The notes under the pieces were generated by a model. It was not told the origin of the DNA. It was given only the letters and a program-made list of their open reading frames with translations, and did no database searches. The translations under genes were made by a program, and so were the position numbers. A stretch of 64,000 nt of DNA from positions 124,001 through 188,000 of the forward strand of contig CAKOGP040002080.1 of the NCBI GenBank assembly GCA_933822405.4. Direction: 5' to 3'. The stretch comes from Cylindrotheca closterium. Taxonomy: Eukaryota > Bacillariophyta > Bacillariophyceae > Bacillariales > Bacillariaceae. Of the stretch, positions 8,810 to 21,400 are shown in pieces; position 1 is the stretch's first letter; each line of letters begins with the position of its first letter.

Positions 8810-11240
8810 ATGGGAGATGAAGACACATATCAGCATCTCGAAGATGATTCGGGTGCCGACGCTATTCATTTCGTAGAATCTGCAAATCGACTGACAATGA
8901 CTGCACTTGGTAGTCCTCCTACGACGTCACCAACGTACTCAAAGATTCTCGATGTTTTGGAGGAGGAAGAAAAGATTCCGCTTATTAGTCAACTTGGAAT
9001 AGATGAGAGTGGTAAACGGATTCTCTTGAATTTCTGGAAAGATGATACAGACGTGAGTAGTCCATTGCTGCAAAATGTCAATATTTTTCATTATGATGCT
9101 GAACTAACTGACCACTGTCTATTCCATTTTTAATTTTTGAAAATACATACAGCACCCCAAAGGAGTTTGGCGGCGGACAACTCTGGAGTCGTACGAAGAT
9201 GAAGATAATACAGAATGGACTGATCTAGTGGATGTCGATAAATTGTCGAAAGATGAGGGCATATCATGGATATGGAAGGGAGCTAGAATGCTTCCTAGAG
9301 GTCAAGATCCTGCTTCGACGGATAATACGATGACAACCCGAGCTCTAATCAGCCTGTCAAGAGAGGGGACCCACACAGTTGAGATTCGCGAATTTGATTT
9401 CCTCACATCCGACTTTGTGAAAACCAACCCATTCAATCTGCCAGAAGGTCGAACGAGGATCAGCTATAAGAGTCGCGATGTACTTTTCGTTTCATCAGAT
9501 TTACAAGATAGTACTTTGACAAAGGCTGGGAATCCAACAACTATTAGAGAATGGAAACGAGGCACTGATTTCAGCAAGTCAAAACTTGTCTTTCAAGGTG
9601 AAAGCTCCGATATCGCAGTTGGATCTTATGTTGATGATCAGAGACATCGCAAAGGTGATATATTCGAGGTTCAGATGAGAAGGCTTGGGATCAATGCTTC
9701 AAAATATTGGGTGCGAAAGATAAAACCAGAACACACGCTGTCAGAAGACGATCCAGCCCGAAAAGGAGTCTCTGATCCTCCTTCATTTCAAGAGCTACAG
9801 GTTCCAGATGATGCGGAAATTAACTTTGTTGGAAATTTACTCGTTGTCAGTCTCGATTCCGAGTGGTCTCCTGAGAAGGGCAAAACATTCTCGGAAGGAG
9901 CAATAGTATACGTCAATGCACACAAGTTCATAAAATACGGACCAACAGATAGAATTTATCACGTCATGTTTCAACCAACGGAGGGGACAAAATGTGATTC
10001 ATATCATGCAGCTCGAAACTTCATCATCTGCTCGGTTCAGGACACTATCAAATCCAGATTGGAATTCTATAAACTCGAAAAGGATGGAAACAAGCTTCGG
10101 CTCGTCGGTATGGACAAGAATCCTCAGATCCGAGTGAATCATGTACAAGTGGTAGACTCTTATGCCAGCAACGAATTCTGGTTGACAACATATGGGTACA
10201 CGGAACCAAGCACCGTGTGGCTCGCGGATGCATCCAAGATGGACAGTTCAGATAAAAAGGTGATTCGAAAAACTGGGTCGGAAGGTTATATGGTGAGAAA
10301 GCTGAAGGGTTTATCAGAAGCTTTCGAAGCATCAGACCTCCATGTTCTGCAGAAGATCGCAAAGAGCAAGGATGGGACCGACATTCCTTATTTCTTGATA
10401 ATGAAGAAAGGAACTCAATTGGATAAGAACAACCCGACACTGTTACATGCTTACGGAGGATTTGGAGTTTCACTGGGGCCGAATTATTCGCCAGCGACTG
10501 GCATAGCGTGGCTTGACCGTGGAGGTGTGTATGTTGAAGCCAACGTTCGAGGAGGCGGAGAATTTGGTCCCACATGGCACTCGGTACGTGAAGCTGCGAT
10601 ATGGCTATGCCAAGTTTAGAAACTTCAATCTGACAAAGTTACCTCCTGTAATACATAGGCTGCTGTGCGGGGTCGGCGTGGGAAATCATTGGAGGACATT
10701 GTTGCTGTTGCAGAAGATTTAATAGCATCGAGAATATGCCGGCCAAAAACGTTGGGTCTTCGAGGTGGTTTGAATGGTGGCCTACTAGTTGCAAATGTGT
10801 ATGTGAGCCGACCAGATCTTTTTGGGGCTGCACACTGTGCCTTCCCAATACTGGATCTAAAAAGGTTCAAAGAATTGGATGGTCCGGAAAGTTGGGTTGA
10901 AGAATTTGGAGACCCAGACAAAAAAGATTGGGAAAAATTTATCAAGGATTTTTCTCCCTACCACAACATTGATGACTCTGTGAAGAAGCGTCCACCGATC
11001 CTCTTCACCACAAGCTGTGGAGATAAGCGAGTTCACCCAGGCCACGCACGGAAAATGGTGAACAAACTTTGGGATTTGAGCAAGGGGAGAAAGTGGCCTG
11101 CATATTACTATGAAGAGATGCAGAACGATTCCGACGATGCCAAGGAGTACGCATTTGTGGCATCATTGGCTTACGATTTCTTATATCGAACACTTCACAA
11201 GAATGCTCAAAAGGAACGAAAAAAGGCAGTGGCGAAATAA
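8810..11240 (+). CDS. Prolyl oligopeptidase (S9A) homologue lacking catalytic Ser and His: probable pseudoprotease
   Basis: Three exons 8810-9052, 9153-10583 and 10659-11240 join to 751 residues, the full S9A length. The N-terminal part (HPKGVWRRTTLESYEDE, WIWKGARML) and propeller lead to the hydrolase domain with LLHAYGGFGVSLGPNYSP, GGVYVEANVRGGGEFGPTWH and a VAVAEDLI helix. The nucleophile elbow, normally GGSNGG, here reads GGLNGG with a TTG codon at 10770-10772 (Leu596). The Asp loop is retained (CGDKRVHPGHARKM). The His loop, normally EGGHG, reads QNDSDD at 11121-11138, so the catalytic His is also missing. Two of three triad residues are gone while the fold and reading frame are intact. 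Function is therefore probably non-catalytic. Confidence 0.85.
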
Positions 11241-11378
11241 GCTTGCGTTATCTTCTTGCAAATTATTTGCCGTCGCGCCATGGTAATATTTCACCTAACG
11301 CTTCTCTGTACGGGTAACATTGTAATGAATAATCGACGCATAGTGTCTATATAGCTTCCTCAAATTTTCACTACTGGT

Positions 11379-12158
11379 TCAATCAATGCCCATATCACGG
11401 AACTTTTTGAGCAGCGGATCTTCAGCTGGCATAGAGAAATCACTAACGTCAGCGTTGATTGAAGCATTCATTCGACTCTTCGAGCTAACTGTTCGTTGCA
11501 ACATTGCTTCCACTTCCAGGGCTCGCTTTTCGATTGCAGCCACATTCTCTTTCATCGCTTCTAGCCGTTTCTTTTCCTCTGCACACATCCTGAGTACTCC
11601 TTTCAGTTTCTCTTGTGCTTGGTTTCGCTGCAGCAAAAAGGACCGAGCAATATCTTCATCACCATTTGTCATCGCATCCTTGGCTTTTTCGTATAGTTCA
11701 TTAGAATCTCTGTCTAGGCGTCTTGCAAGACTTTGCTGGGTTTCTAAGCTTGCCTGTGATGCTTGAAGTGCTTCCATAGACTGATCCAGGGCTACACCGC
11801 ACTCTTGTGCCGCATCTAACATGTCTTGAGTAATCCCAAGTCGCTCCATCTCTTCTTCACGTGCCCGATTCATCGCATTTTTTGACCCAAGGTTCGCGCC
11901 AATTTGTGCTCCAAATAGTACTCCGAATGGCCCTCCGATCAAGCCTCCAAGAATTGCTCCAGCAGCCATTGATCCACCACCCTGCCCTTGAGCCTTTTCT
12001 CTTGACCTTTCAGATATATCTCGATTGAATCGCTCACTGAACATGCATGTTGGAACCGGCTTGTTTACGCTTTGCAACTGAGGATTTGAAAATCCTGTGC
12101 AGAGTTTTGTCACCAAAGATAGTAAGCAACAGACGAAAGTGAGGTTATACGTTCTCAT
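11379..12158 (-). CDS. Plastid-type coiled-coil protein with glycine-zipper segment, PspA/IM30-like
   Basis: Single exon, 259 residues. A hydrophobic signal-like start (LTFVCCLLSLVTKLC) is followed by TGFSN, resembling the diatom plastid cleavage motif. A Gly/Ala-rich hydrophobic stretch, AAGAILGGLIGGPFGVLFG, looks like a glycine zipper that could insert in or oligomerise at a membrane. The rest is a long charged coiled coil with a NGDEDIARSFLLQRNQAQEKLK segment that resembles the PspA/IM30 (Vipp1) helical core. IM30 proteins remodel thylakoid membranes. The similarity is by eye and partial, so the family assignment is tentative. Confidence 0.6.
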   Translation of the reverse strand: MRTYNLTFVCCLLSLVTKLCTGFSNPQLQSVNKPVPTCMFSERFNRDISERSREKAQGQGGGSMAAGAILGGLIGGPFGVLFGAQIGANLGSKNAMNRAREEEMERLGITQDMLDAAQECGVALDQSMEALQASQASLETQQSLARRLDRDSNELYEKAKDAMTNGDEDIARSFLLQRNQAQEKLKGVLRMCAEEKKRLEAMKENVAAIEKRALEVEAMLQRTVSSKSRMNASINADVSDFSMPAEDPLLKKFRDMGID

Positions 12159-12264
12159 GCTTACTAAGGACGATGTTTTCCTCAGGAGAAAGGTACGGTA
12201 GATGAAATGTGAAATCGGAAATTCTATTTTTCATTTCTTCCACGTGACTTGTCGTGATTGATCA

Positions 12265-12281
12265 GTGAGTCAGTCAGTCAC
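12265..12281. promoter_or_regulatory. GTGAGTCAGTCAGTCAC element
   Basis: This AP-1/TRE-like TGAGTCA plus TCAGTCA run lies 107 bases upstream of the start codon of the coiled-coil protein gene, in the 242-bp gap after the giant myosin gene. bZIP factors bind TGAGTCA-type sites in other eukaryotes; binding here is inferred. Confidence 0.35.
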
Positions 12282-12400
12282 GTTACAAGACCATGCGTAG
12301 CTACTGGTGAGTTTGTAATCTCCGTGCTACTTCTACACTGTTCTGACCGTTGTGCATTTCGTACCAACAATAAATAACAAAGCTTTCTACATACTGTAGC

Positions 12401-15400
12401 TTACGCTTTCTTCAAGAAACTCATAGCCACAAAGCCAACCATCGCAACTGCAGCTGCCGCTCCAGCATAAACAACTGAGGAGTCCATGCCTCCTGGAATC
12501 TCTACGGCTGTAAGTTTGACCAAGGCCTTCGCCGATGAACCACCAGCGGATCGTGAGAGTTTGATTGCATCAACCAGATCATCGTCGCTTGTAATCAAGA
12601 TTGTATCTCCTTCATCATCAATAAACTTGAATTGAATACACTTTTTGTTGATCTTGACTTTCTCAGCGAACGCATCGATCAGGCTTGATAATTTGCTATC
12701 AGATTTGACACGGTGTGTGTGCCCAGAAGGATCGACAACCTTGAACTGCAAAATAGGGGTTGATGACGATGTTCTTGTGTCACTCAAAAGCGTTATGTCA
12801 CCATCCAAGTCATGATGATCGTCTTCAGTAAACTCGAGGGTAGTTGGAATATTTCCAGGCAGTTGTGCCATGACAAATGGTGCGTCTTTTGCAACCTTGA
12901 TTGCGGGTGATGTTTTCCTGGCAGAACCCACACCCTTGACACGTACTGAACGAACGCTAACTGATTGGTTATCTGTTGCTTCATCATCAGCGATGTCCAA
13001 GGCACTGTCGAACACTGAACGCCAACCTTCGGCCCCGCCACACGAAAAAATCACGTCCATGACGTCAACTAGACCAACTACAGTTCCATCTTCTTCGCAG
13101 ACCGGCAGTGTGAGGTATTTTTCTTCGTGCATCACTTGAAGAGCCTCGAGAACTGTAATCTCGGGAGAAACAAATTCAGGCTCTGGTGTCATCACCTCAT
13201 TAACACAGGTAGTCTCAACATCCAGATCAGCTGCAACCACGCGTATCATAATGTCTTTAAACCCAAAGATTCCAACTAGATGACCATCATCAACAACCAA
13301 GGATGCCTTTCTATTTTCTGCCATGAGAAGTGCGGCACTCAGAACACTTGTCTCTGGTGTAACAACAGTTGACGGGCGATCAGATAGAATGCTTCTGAGT
13401 GTAGGCGTTGAGTTTGAACCAAGTTTTTGGCTTAATAGAGGTCCAAGCAATGCCTGCAGAGCTTCTCCGTTTCCGCTGCCTTGAAGAGCTTGATTGATCA
13501 AAACTTCTGTCGACTGGTTGGACTTCGATTTCAGCTTCTCAAGCTTCGAAATAGCATCGTTCAGGCATTTTGCAATGTCTAGGATTCCCGTGACAGCTCC
13601 TTCCTCGTCCAAAACTGGCAAATGTCGAAAGTGATTTTCAACCATGATCGTCATGGCATCCATTGCAATATCAGATTTTGACACACATTGTGGGTCAGGT
13701 GTCATTACATCTTCTACCAAGCTCGAGGTTGGATTCAGACGTTTTGCGACTACCCGTCTAGTGACATCTGTATCCGTGATGATTCCCGCCAAAGCACCTT
13801 CCTCATCAACAAGAATTGCAGCATCGCAACGCTTTGATTCCAATAGCTTACAAACATCTGACACAGTGTCTCTTGAAAGAGCAATGACTGGTCTCTTAGG
13901 TCTGAGCATCGACACTGTTCTCTCGTCCTTCGATCGCTTAGACTTTGTTGACTTGACAGTTCCTACCCGGCTGCCTACAGCGCTTCTGCGTCCACTTTGT
14001 AACGAGACTGTATCCGACAGATCGTCCATTTCCAAAGAACTACTAAATATTGATCGCCATCCTTCGGCTCCACCACACCCATAGATCACATCCATTACAT
14101 CGACCAAGCCAACAACCGTACCATCGTCCTCACAAACGGGCAGCGTCAAAAACTTGTGGTCGTGCATCGTTTGCAGTGCCTCCACAACAGTCAGGTCCGG
14201 AGATACGGCCTCTGGATTCGGCGTCATCACCTTACTGATCTCCGTGTAGTCTACAGACAACTCCTTCGCAATAACACGAGTCATCATATCCTTGAAACCA
14301 AAGATACCCACCAGCTCGCCATTATCAACGACAAGTGCAGCCTTTCTTCGCTCAGCCATCAGCATTCCAGCATCTCGAACTGATGTCTCGGGGGAAACAA
14401 CTGTACCTGGTTTCCCAGCGAGCAAGCTACGAAGAGTTGGCGCTGATTGATTCCCAAACGCCTTTGCCATCAAGGGACCAAGCAGAGCATGCAAAGCAGC
14501 AGCTTGGGCGCCCTGTGCTCCTTGTGCTGTCATCGCTTGTTGTAGGGCTACCTGTGCAGAGTCGTCAGTCTTTGATTGAGATTTCTCCAATTTGCTGATT
14601 GCGTCGTTCAAACACTTGGCAATATCCAGCAATCCAACGACACCTCCTTGCTCGTCAACAACAGGCAAGTGACGGAAGTGATTCTCGACCATCGTAGACA
14701 TCGCATCCATAGCGGCGTCGGTTGTGGATACACAAGTGGGATTCGGTGTCATGATTGCAGATACGCTGGCCGACGCAGCATTGAGATTTTTTGCCACGAG
14801 TCGACGTGTAATATCGGTATCAGTAACGATACCTGCAAGACCCCCTTCATTACTCACAACGAGAGATGCATCCCCACGCTTGCTGGCCAGCATCTGAGTG
14901 ACAGCAAGCACGCTATCATCTGTCGACGAAATCAAAGGCTTCTTGGGACGGAGCTTTGATACAGGACGAATTTCTTCAACAATAGTCTTCTTGGATTTTT
15001 TGGAACGAGTGGATCTACCGGACGTACTCCTATTCTCGCTCAAGACAGACGCAGTATCGGATAGATCTTCAAGTTCAAGTGAGCTGCCAAATATGGATCG
15101 CCATCCTTCGGCTCCACCACACCCATAGATCACATCCATTACATCGACCAAGCCAACAACCGTACCATCGTCCTCACAAACGGGCAGCGTCAAAAACTTG
15201 TGGTCGTGCATCGTTTCCAAAGCTTCCAAAGCGGTAAGGTCAGGTGATACGGCCTCTGGGCTTGGGGTCATCACAGTGCTGATCTCTGTGTAGTCTACAG
15301 ACAACTCCTTCGCAATAACACGAGTCATCATATCCTTGAAACCAAAGATACCCACCAGCTCGCCATTATCAACGACAAGTGCAGCCTTTCTTCGCTCAGC

Positions 15401-18400
15401 CATCAGCATTCCAGCATCTCGAACTGATGTCTCGGGGGAAACAACTGTACCTGGTTTCCCAGCGAGCAAGCTACGAAGAGTTGGCGCTGATTGATTCCCA
15501 AACGCCTTTGCCATCAAGGGACCAAGAAGAGCATGCAAAGCAGCAGCTTGGGCGCCCTGTGCTCCTTGTGCTGTCATCGCTTGTTGTAGGGCTACCTGTG
15601 CAGAGTCGTCAGTCTTTGATTGAGATTTCTCCAATTTGCTGATTGCATCGTTCAAACACTTGGCAATATCCAGCAATCCAACGACACCTCCTTGCTCGTC
15701 AACAACGGGCAGGTGACGGAAGTGATTCTCGACCATCGTAGACATCGCATCCATAGCGGCGTCGGTTGTGGATACACAAGTGGGATTCGGTGTCATCACC
15801 AACGAAACACTTGTAGATGCAGCATTGAGATTTTTTGCCACGAGTCGACGTGTGATATCGGTATCAGTAACGATACCTGCAAGCCCTCCTTCGTTGCTCA
15901 CAATGAGAGATGCATCACCACGCTTGCTAGCCAGCATTTGAGTGACAGCAAGCACGCTATCGTCAGTGGATGAAATCAATGGCTTCTTCGGGCGGAGTTT
16001 GGACACCGGACGAATTTCCTTGGCCACGCTCCTCTGACTTTTCTTGGAACGAGTAGACCTTCCGGAACTGCTTCGGTTGTCACTCCGCACTGATGCTGTA
16101 TCCGACAGATCGTCCATTTCCAAAGAACTATTAAATATTGATCGCCATCCTTCGGCTCCACCACACCCATAGATCACATCCATTACATCGACCAAGCCAA
16201 CAACCGTACCATCGTCCTCACAAACAGGCAGCGTCAAAAACTTGTGGTCGTGCATCGTTTGCAGTGCCTCCACAACAGTCAGGTCCGGAGATACGGCCTC
16301 TGGATTCGGCGTCATCACCTTACTGATCTCCGTGTAGTCTACAGACAACTCCTTCGCAATAACACGAGTCATCATATCCTTGAAACCAAAGATACCCACC
16401 AGCTCGCCATTATCAACGACAAGTGCAGCCTTTCTTCGCTCAGCCATCAGCATTCCAGCATCTCGAACTGATGTCTCGGGGGAAACAACTGTACCTGGTT
16501 TCCCAGCGAGCAAGCTACGAAGAGTTGGCGCTGATTGATTCCCAAACGCCTTTGCCATCAAGGGACCAAGAAGAGCATGCAAAGCAGCAGCTTGGGCGCC
16601 CTGTGCTCCTTGTGCTGTCATCGCTTGTTGTAGGGCTACCTGTGCAGAGTCGTCAGTCTTTGATTGAGATTTCTCCAATTTGCTGATTGCATCGTTCAAA
16701 CACTTGGCAATATCCAGCAATCCAACGACACCTCCTTGCTCGTCAACAACGGGCAGGTGACGGAAGTGATTCTCGACCATCGTAGACATCGCATCCATAG
16801 CGGCGTCGGTTGTGGATACACAAGTGGGATTCGGTGTCATCACCAAAGAAACACATGTAGATGCAGCATTGAGATTTTTTGCCACGAGTCGACGCGTGAT
16901 GTCTGTATCAGTGATGATTCCAGCGAGACCACCTTCGTCGCTGACGATCAACGATGCATCCCCACGCTTGCTGGCCAGCATCTGAGTGACAGCGAGTACA
17001 CTATCATCTGTGGACGAAATCAAAGGCTTCTTCGGGCGGAGTTTGGACACCGGACGAATTTCCTTGGCCACGCTGCTCTGACTTTTCTTGGAACGAGTAG
17101 ACCTTCCGGAACTGCTTCGGTTGTCACTCCGCACTGATGCTGTATCCGACAGATCGTCCATTTCCAAAGAACTACTAAATATTGATCGCCATCCTTCGGC
17201 TCCACCACACCCATAGATCACATCCATTACATCGACCAAGCCAACAACCGTACCATCGTCCTCACAAACGGGCAGTGTGAGAAATCGATTGTCGTGCATC
17301 GTTTGCAGTGCCTCCACAACAGTCAGGTCCGGAGATACGGCCTCTGGATTCGGCGTCATCACCTTACTGATCTCCGTGTAGTCTACAGACAACTCCTTCG
17401 CAATAACACGAGTCATCATATCCTTGAAACCAAAGATACCCACCAGCTCGCCATTATCAACGACAAGTGCAGCCTTTCTTCGCTCAGCCATCAGCATTCC
17501 AGCATCTCGAACTGATGTCTCGGGGGAAACAACTGTACCTGGTTTCCCAGCGAGCAAGCTACGAAGAGTTGGCGCTGATTGATTCCCAAACGCCTTTGCC
17601 ATCAAGGGACCAAGAAGAGCATGCAAAGCAGCAGCTTGGGCGCCCTGTGCTCCTTGTGCTGTCATCGCTTGTTGTAGGGCTACCTGTGCAGAGTCGTCAG
17701 TCTTTGATTGAGATTTCTCCAATTTGCTGATTGCATCGTTCAAACACTTGGCAATATCCAGCAATCCAACGACACCTCCTTGCTCGTCAACAACGGGCAG
17801 GTGACGGAAGTGATTCTCGACCATCGTAGACATCGCATCCATAGCGGCGTCGGTTGTGGATACACAAGTGGGATTCGGTGTCATCACCAACGAAACACTT
17901 GTAGATGCAGCATTGAGATTTTTTGCCACGAGTCGACGTGTGATATCGGTATCAGTAACGATACCTGCAAGCCCTCCTTCGTTGCTCACAATGAGAGATG
18001 CATCACCACGCTTGCTAGCCAGCATTTGAGTGACAGCAAGCACGCTATCGTCAGTGGATGAAATCAATGGCTTCTTCGGGCGGAGTTTGGACACCGGACG
18101 AATTTCCTTGGCCACGCTCCTCTGACTTTTCTTGGAACGAGTAGACCTTCCGGAACTGCTTCGGTTGTCACTCCGCACTGATGCTGTATCCGACAGATCG
18201 TCCATTTCCAAAGAACTATTAAATATTGATCGCCATCCTTCGGCTCCACCACACCCATAGATCACATCCATTACATCGACCAAGCCAACAACCGTACCAT
18301 CGTCCTCACAAACAGGCAGCGTCAAAAACTTGTGGTCGTGCATCGTTTGCAGTGCCTCCACAACAGTCAGGTCCGGAGATACGGCCTCTGGATTCGGCGT

Positions 18401-21400
18401 CATCACCTTACTGATCTCCGTGTAGTCTACAGACAACTCCTTCGCAATAACACGAGTCATCATATCCTTGAAACCAAAGATACCCACCAGCTCGCCATTA
18501 TCAACGACAAGTGCAGCCTTTCTTCGCTCAGCCATCAGCATTCCAGCATCTCGAACTGATGTCTCGGGGGAAACAACTGTACCTGGTTTCCCAGCGAGCA
18601 AGCTACGAAGAGTTGGCGCTGATTGATTCCCAAACGCCTTTGCCATCAAGGGACCAAGCAGAGCATGCAAAGCAGCAGCTTGGGCGCCCTGTGCTCCTTG
18701 TGCTGTCATCGCTTGTTGTAGGGCTACCTGTGCAGAGTCGTCAGTCTTTGATTGAGATTTCTCCAATTTGCTGATTGCATCGTTCAAACACTTGGCAATA
18801 TCCAGCAATCCAACGACACCTCCTTGCTCGTCAACAACGGGCAGGTGACGGAAGTGATTCTCGACCATCGTAGACATCGCATCCATAGCGGCGTCGGTTG
18901 TGGATACACAAGTGGGATTCGGTGTCATCACCAAAGAAACACTTGTAGATGCAGCATTGAGATTTTTTGCCACGAGTCGACGCGTGATGTCTGTATCAGT
19001 GATGATTCCAGCGAGACCACCTTCGTCGCTGACGATCAACGATGCATCCCCACGCTTGCTGGCCAGCATCTGAGTGACAGCGAGTACACTATCATCTGTG
19101 GACGAAATCAAAGGCTTCTTCGGGCGGAGTTTGGACACCGGACGAATTTCCTTGGCCACGCTGCTCTGACTTTTCTTGGAACGAGTAGACCTTCCGGAAC
19201 TGCTTCGGTTGTCACTCCGCACTGATGCTGTATCCGACAGATCGTCCATTTCCAAAGAACTATTAAATATTGATCGCCATCCTTCGGCTCCACCACACCC
19301 ATAGATCACATCCATTACATCGACCAAGCCAACAACCGTACCATCGTCCTCACAAACAGGCAGCGTCAAAAACTTGTGGTCGTGCATCGTTTGCAGTGCC
19401 TCCACAACAGTCAGGTCCGGAGATACGGCCTCTGGATTCGGCGTCATCACCTTACTGATCTCCGTGTAGTCTACAGACAACTCCTTCGCAATAACACGAG
19501 TCATCATATCCTTGAAACCAAAGATACCCACCAGCTCGCCATTATCAACGACAAGTGCAGCCTTTCTTCGCTCAGCCATCAGCATTCCAGCATCTCGAAC
19601 TGATGTCTCGGGGGAAACAACTGTACCTGGTTTCCCAGCGAGCAAGCTACGAAGAGTTGGCGCTGATTGATTCCCAAACGCCTTTGCCATCAAGGGACCA
19701 AGCAGAGCATGCAAAGCAGCAGCTTGGGCGCCCTGTGCTCCTTGTGCTGTCATCGCTTGTTGTAGGGCTACCTGTGCAGAGTCGTCAGTCTTTGATTGAG
19801 ATTTCTCCAATTTGCTGATTGCATCGTTCAAACACTTGGCAATATCCAGCAATCCAACGACACCTCCTTGCTCGTCAACAACGGGCAGGTGACGGAAGTG
19901 ATTCTCGACCATCGTAGACATCGCATCCATAGCGGCGTCGGTTGTGGATACACAAGTGGGATTCGGTGTCATCACCAAAGAAACACTTGTAGATGCAGCA
20001 TTGAGATTTTTTGCCACGAGTCGACGCGTGATGTCTGTATCAGTGATGATTCCAGCGAGACCACCTTCGTCGCTGACGATCAACGATGCATCCCCACGCT
20101 TGCTGGCCAGCATCTGAGTGACAGCGAGTACACTATCATCTGTGGACGAAATCAAAGGCTTCTTCGGGCGGAGTTTGGACACCGGACGAATTTCCTTGGC
20201 CACGCTGCTCTGACTTTTCTTGGAACGAGTAGACCTTCCGGAACTGCTTCGGTTGTCACTCCGCACTGATGCTGTATCCGACAGATCGTCCATTTCCAAA
20301 GAACTATTAAATATTGATCGCCATCCTTCGGCTCCACCACACCCATAGATCACATCCATTACATCGACCAAGCCAACAACCGTACCATCGTCCTCACAAA
20401 CAGGCAGCGTCAAAAACTTGTGGTCGTGCATCGTTTGCAGTGCCTCCACAACAGTCAGGTCCGGAGATACGGCCTCTGGATTCGGCGTCATCACCTTACT
20501 GATCTCCGTGTAGTCTACAGACAACTCCTTCGCAATAACACGAGTCATCATATCCTTGAAACCAAAGATACCCACCAGCTCGCCATTATCAACGACAAGT
20601 GCAGCCTTTCTTCGCTCAGCCATCAGCATTCCAGCATCTCGAACTGATGTCTCGGGGGAAACAACTGTACCTGGTTTCCCAGCGAGCAAGCTACGAAGAG
20701 TTGGCGCTGATTGATTCCCAAACGCCTTTGCCATCAAGGGACCAAGCAGAGCATGCAAAGCAGCAGCTTGGGCGCCCTGTGCTCCTTGTGCTGTCATCGC
20801 TTGTTGTAGGGCTACCTGTGCAGAGTCGTCAGTCTTTGATTGAGATTTCTCCAATTTGCTGATTGCATCGTTCAAACACTTGGCAATATCCAGCAATCCA
20901 ACGACACCTCCTTGCTCGTCAACAACGGGCAGGTGACGGAAGTGATTCTCGACCATCGTAGACATCGCATCCATAGCGGCGTCGGTTGTGGATACACAAG
21001 TGGGATTCGGTGTCATCACCAAAGAAACACTTGTAGATGCAGCATTGAGATTTTTTGCCACGAGTCGACGCGTGATGTCTGTATCAGTGATGATTCCAGC
21101 GAGACCACCTTCGTCGCTGACGATCAACGATGCATCCCCACGCTTGCTGGCCAGCATCTGAGTGACAGCGAGTACACTATCATCTGTGGACGAAATCAAA
21201 GGCTTCTTCGGGCGGAGTTTGGACACCGGACGAATTTCCTTGGCCACGCTGCTCTGACTTTTCTTGGAACGAGTAGACCTTCCGGAACTGCTTCGGTTGT
21301 CACTCCGCACTGATGCTGTATCCGACAGATCGTCCATTTCCAAAGAACTATTAAATATTGATCGCCATCCTTCGGCTCCACCACACCCATAGATCACATC

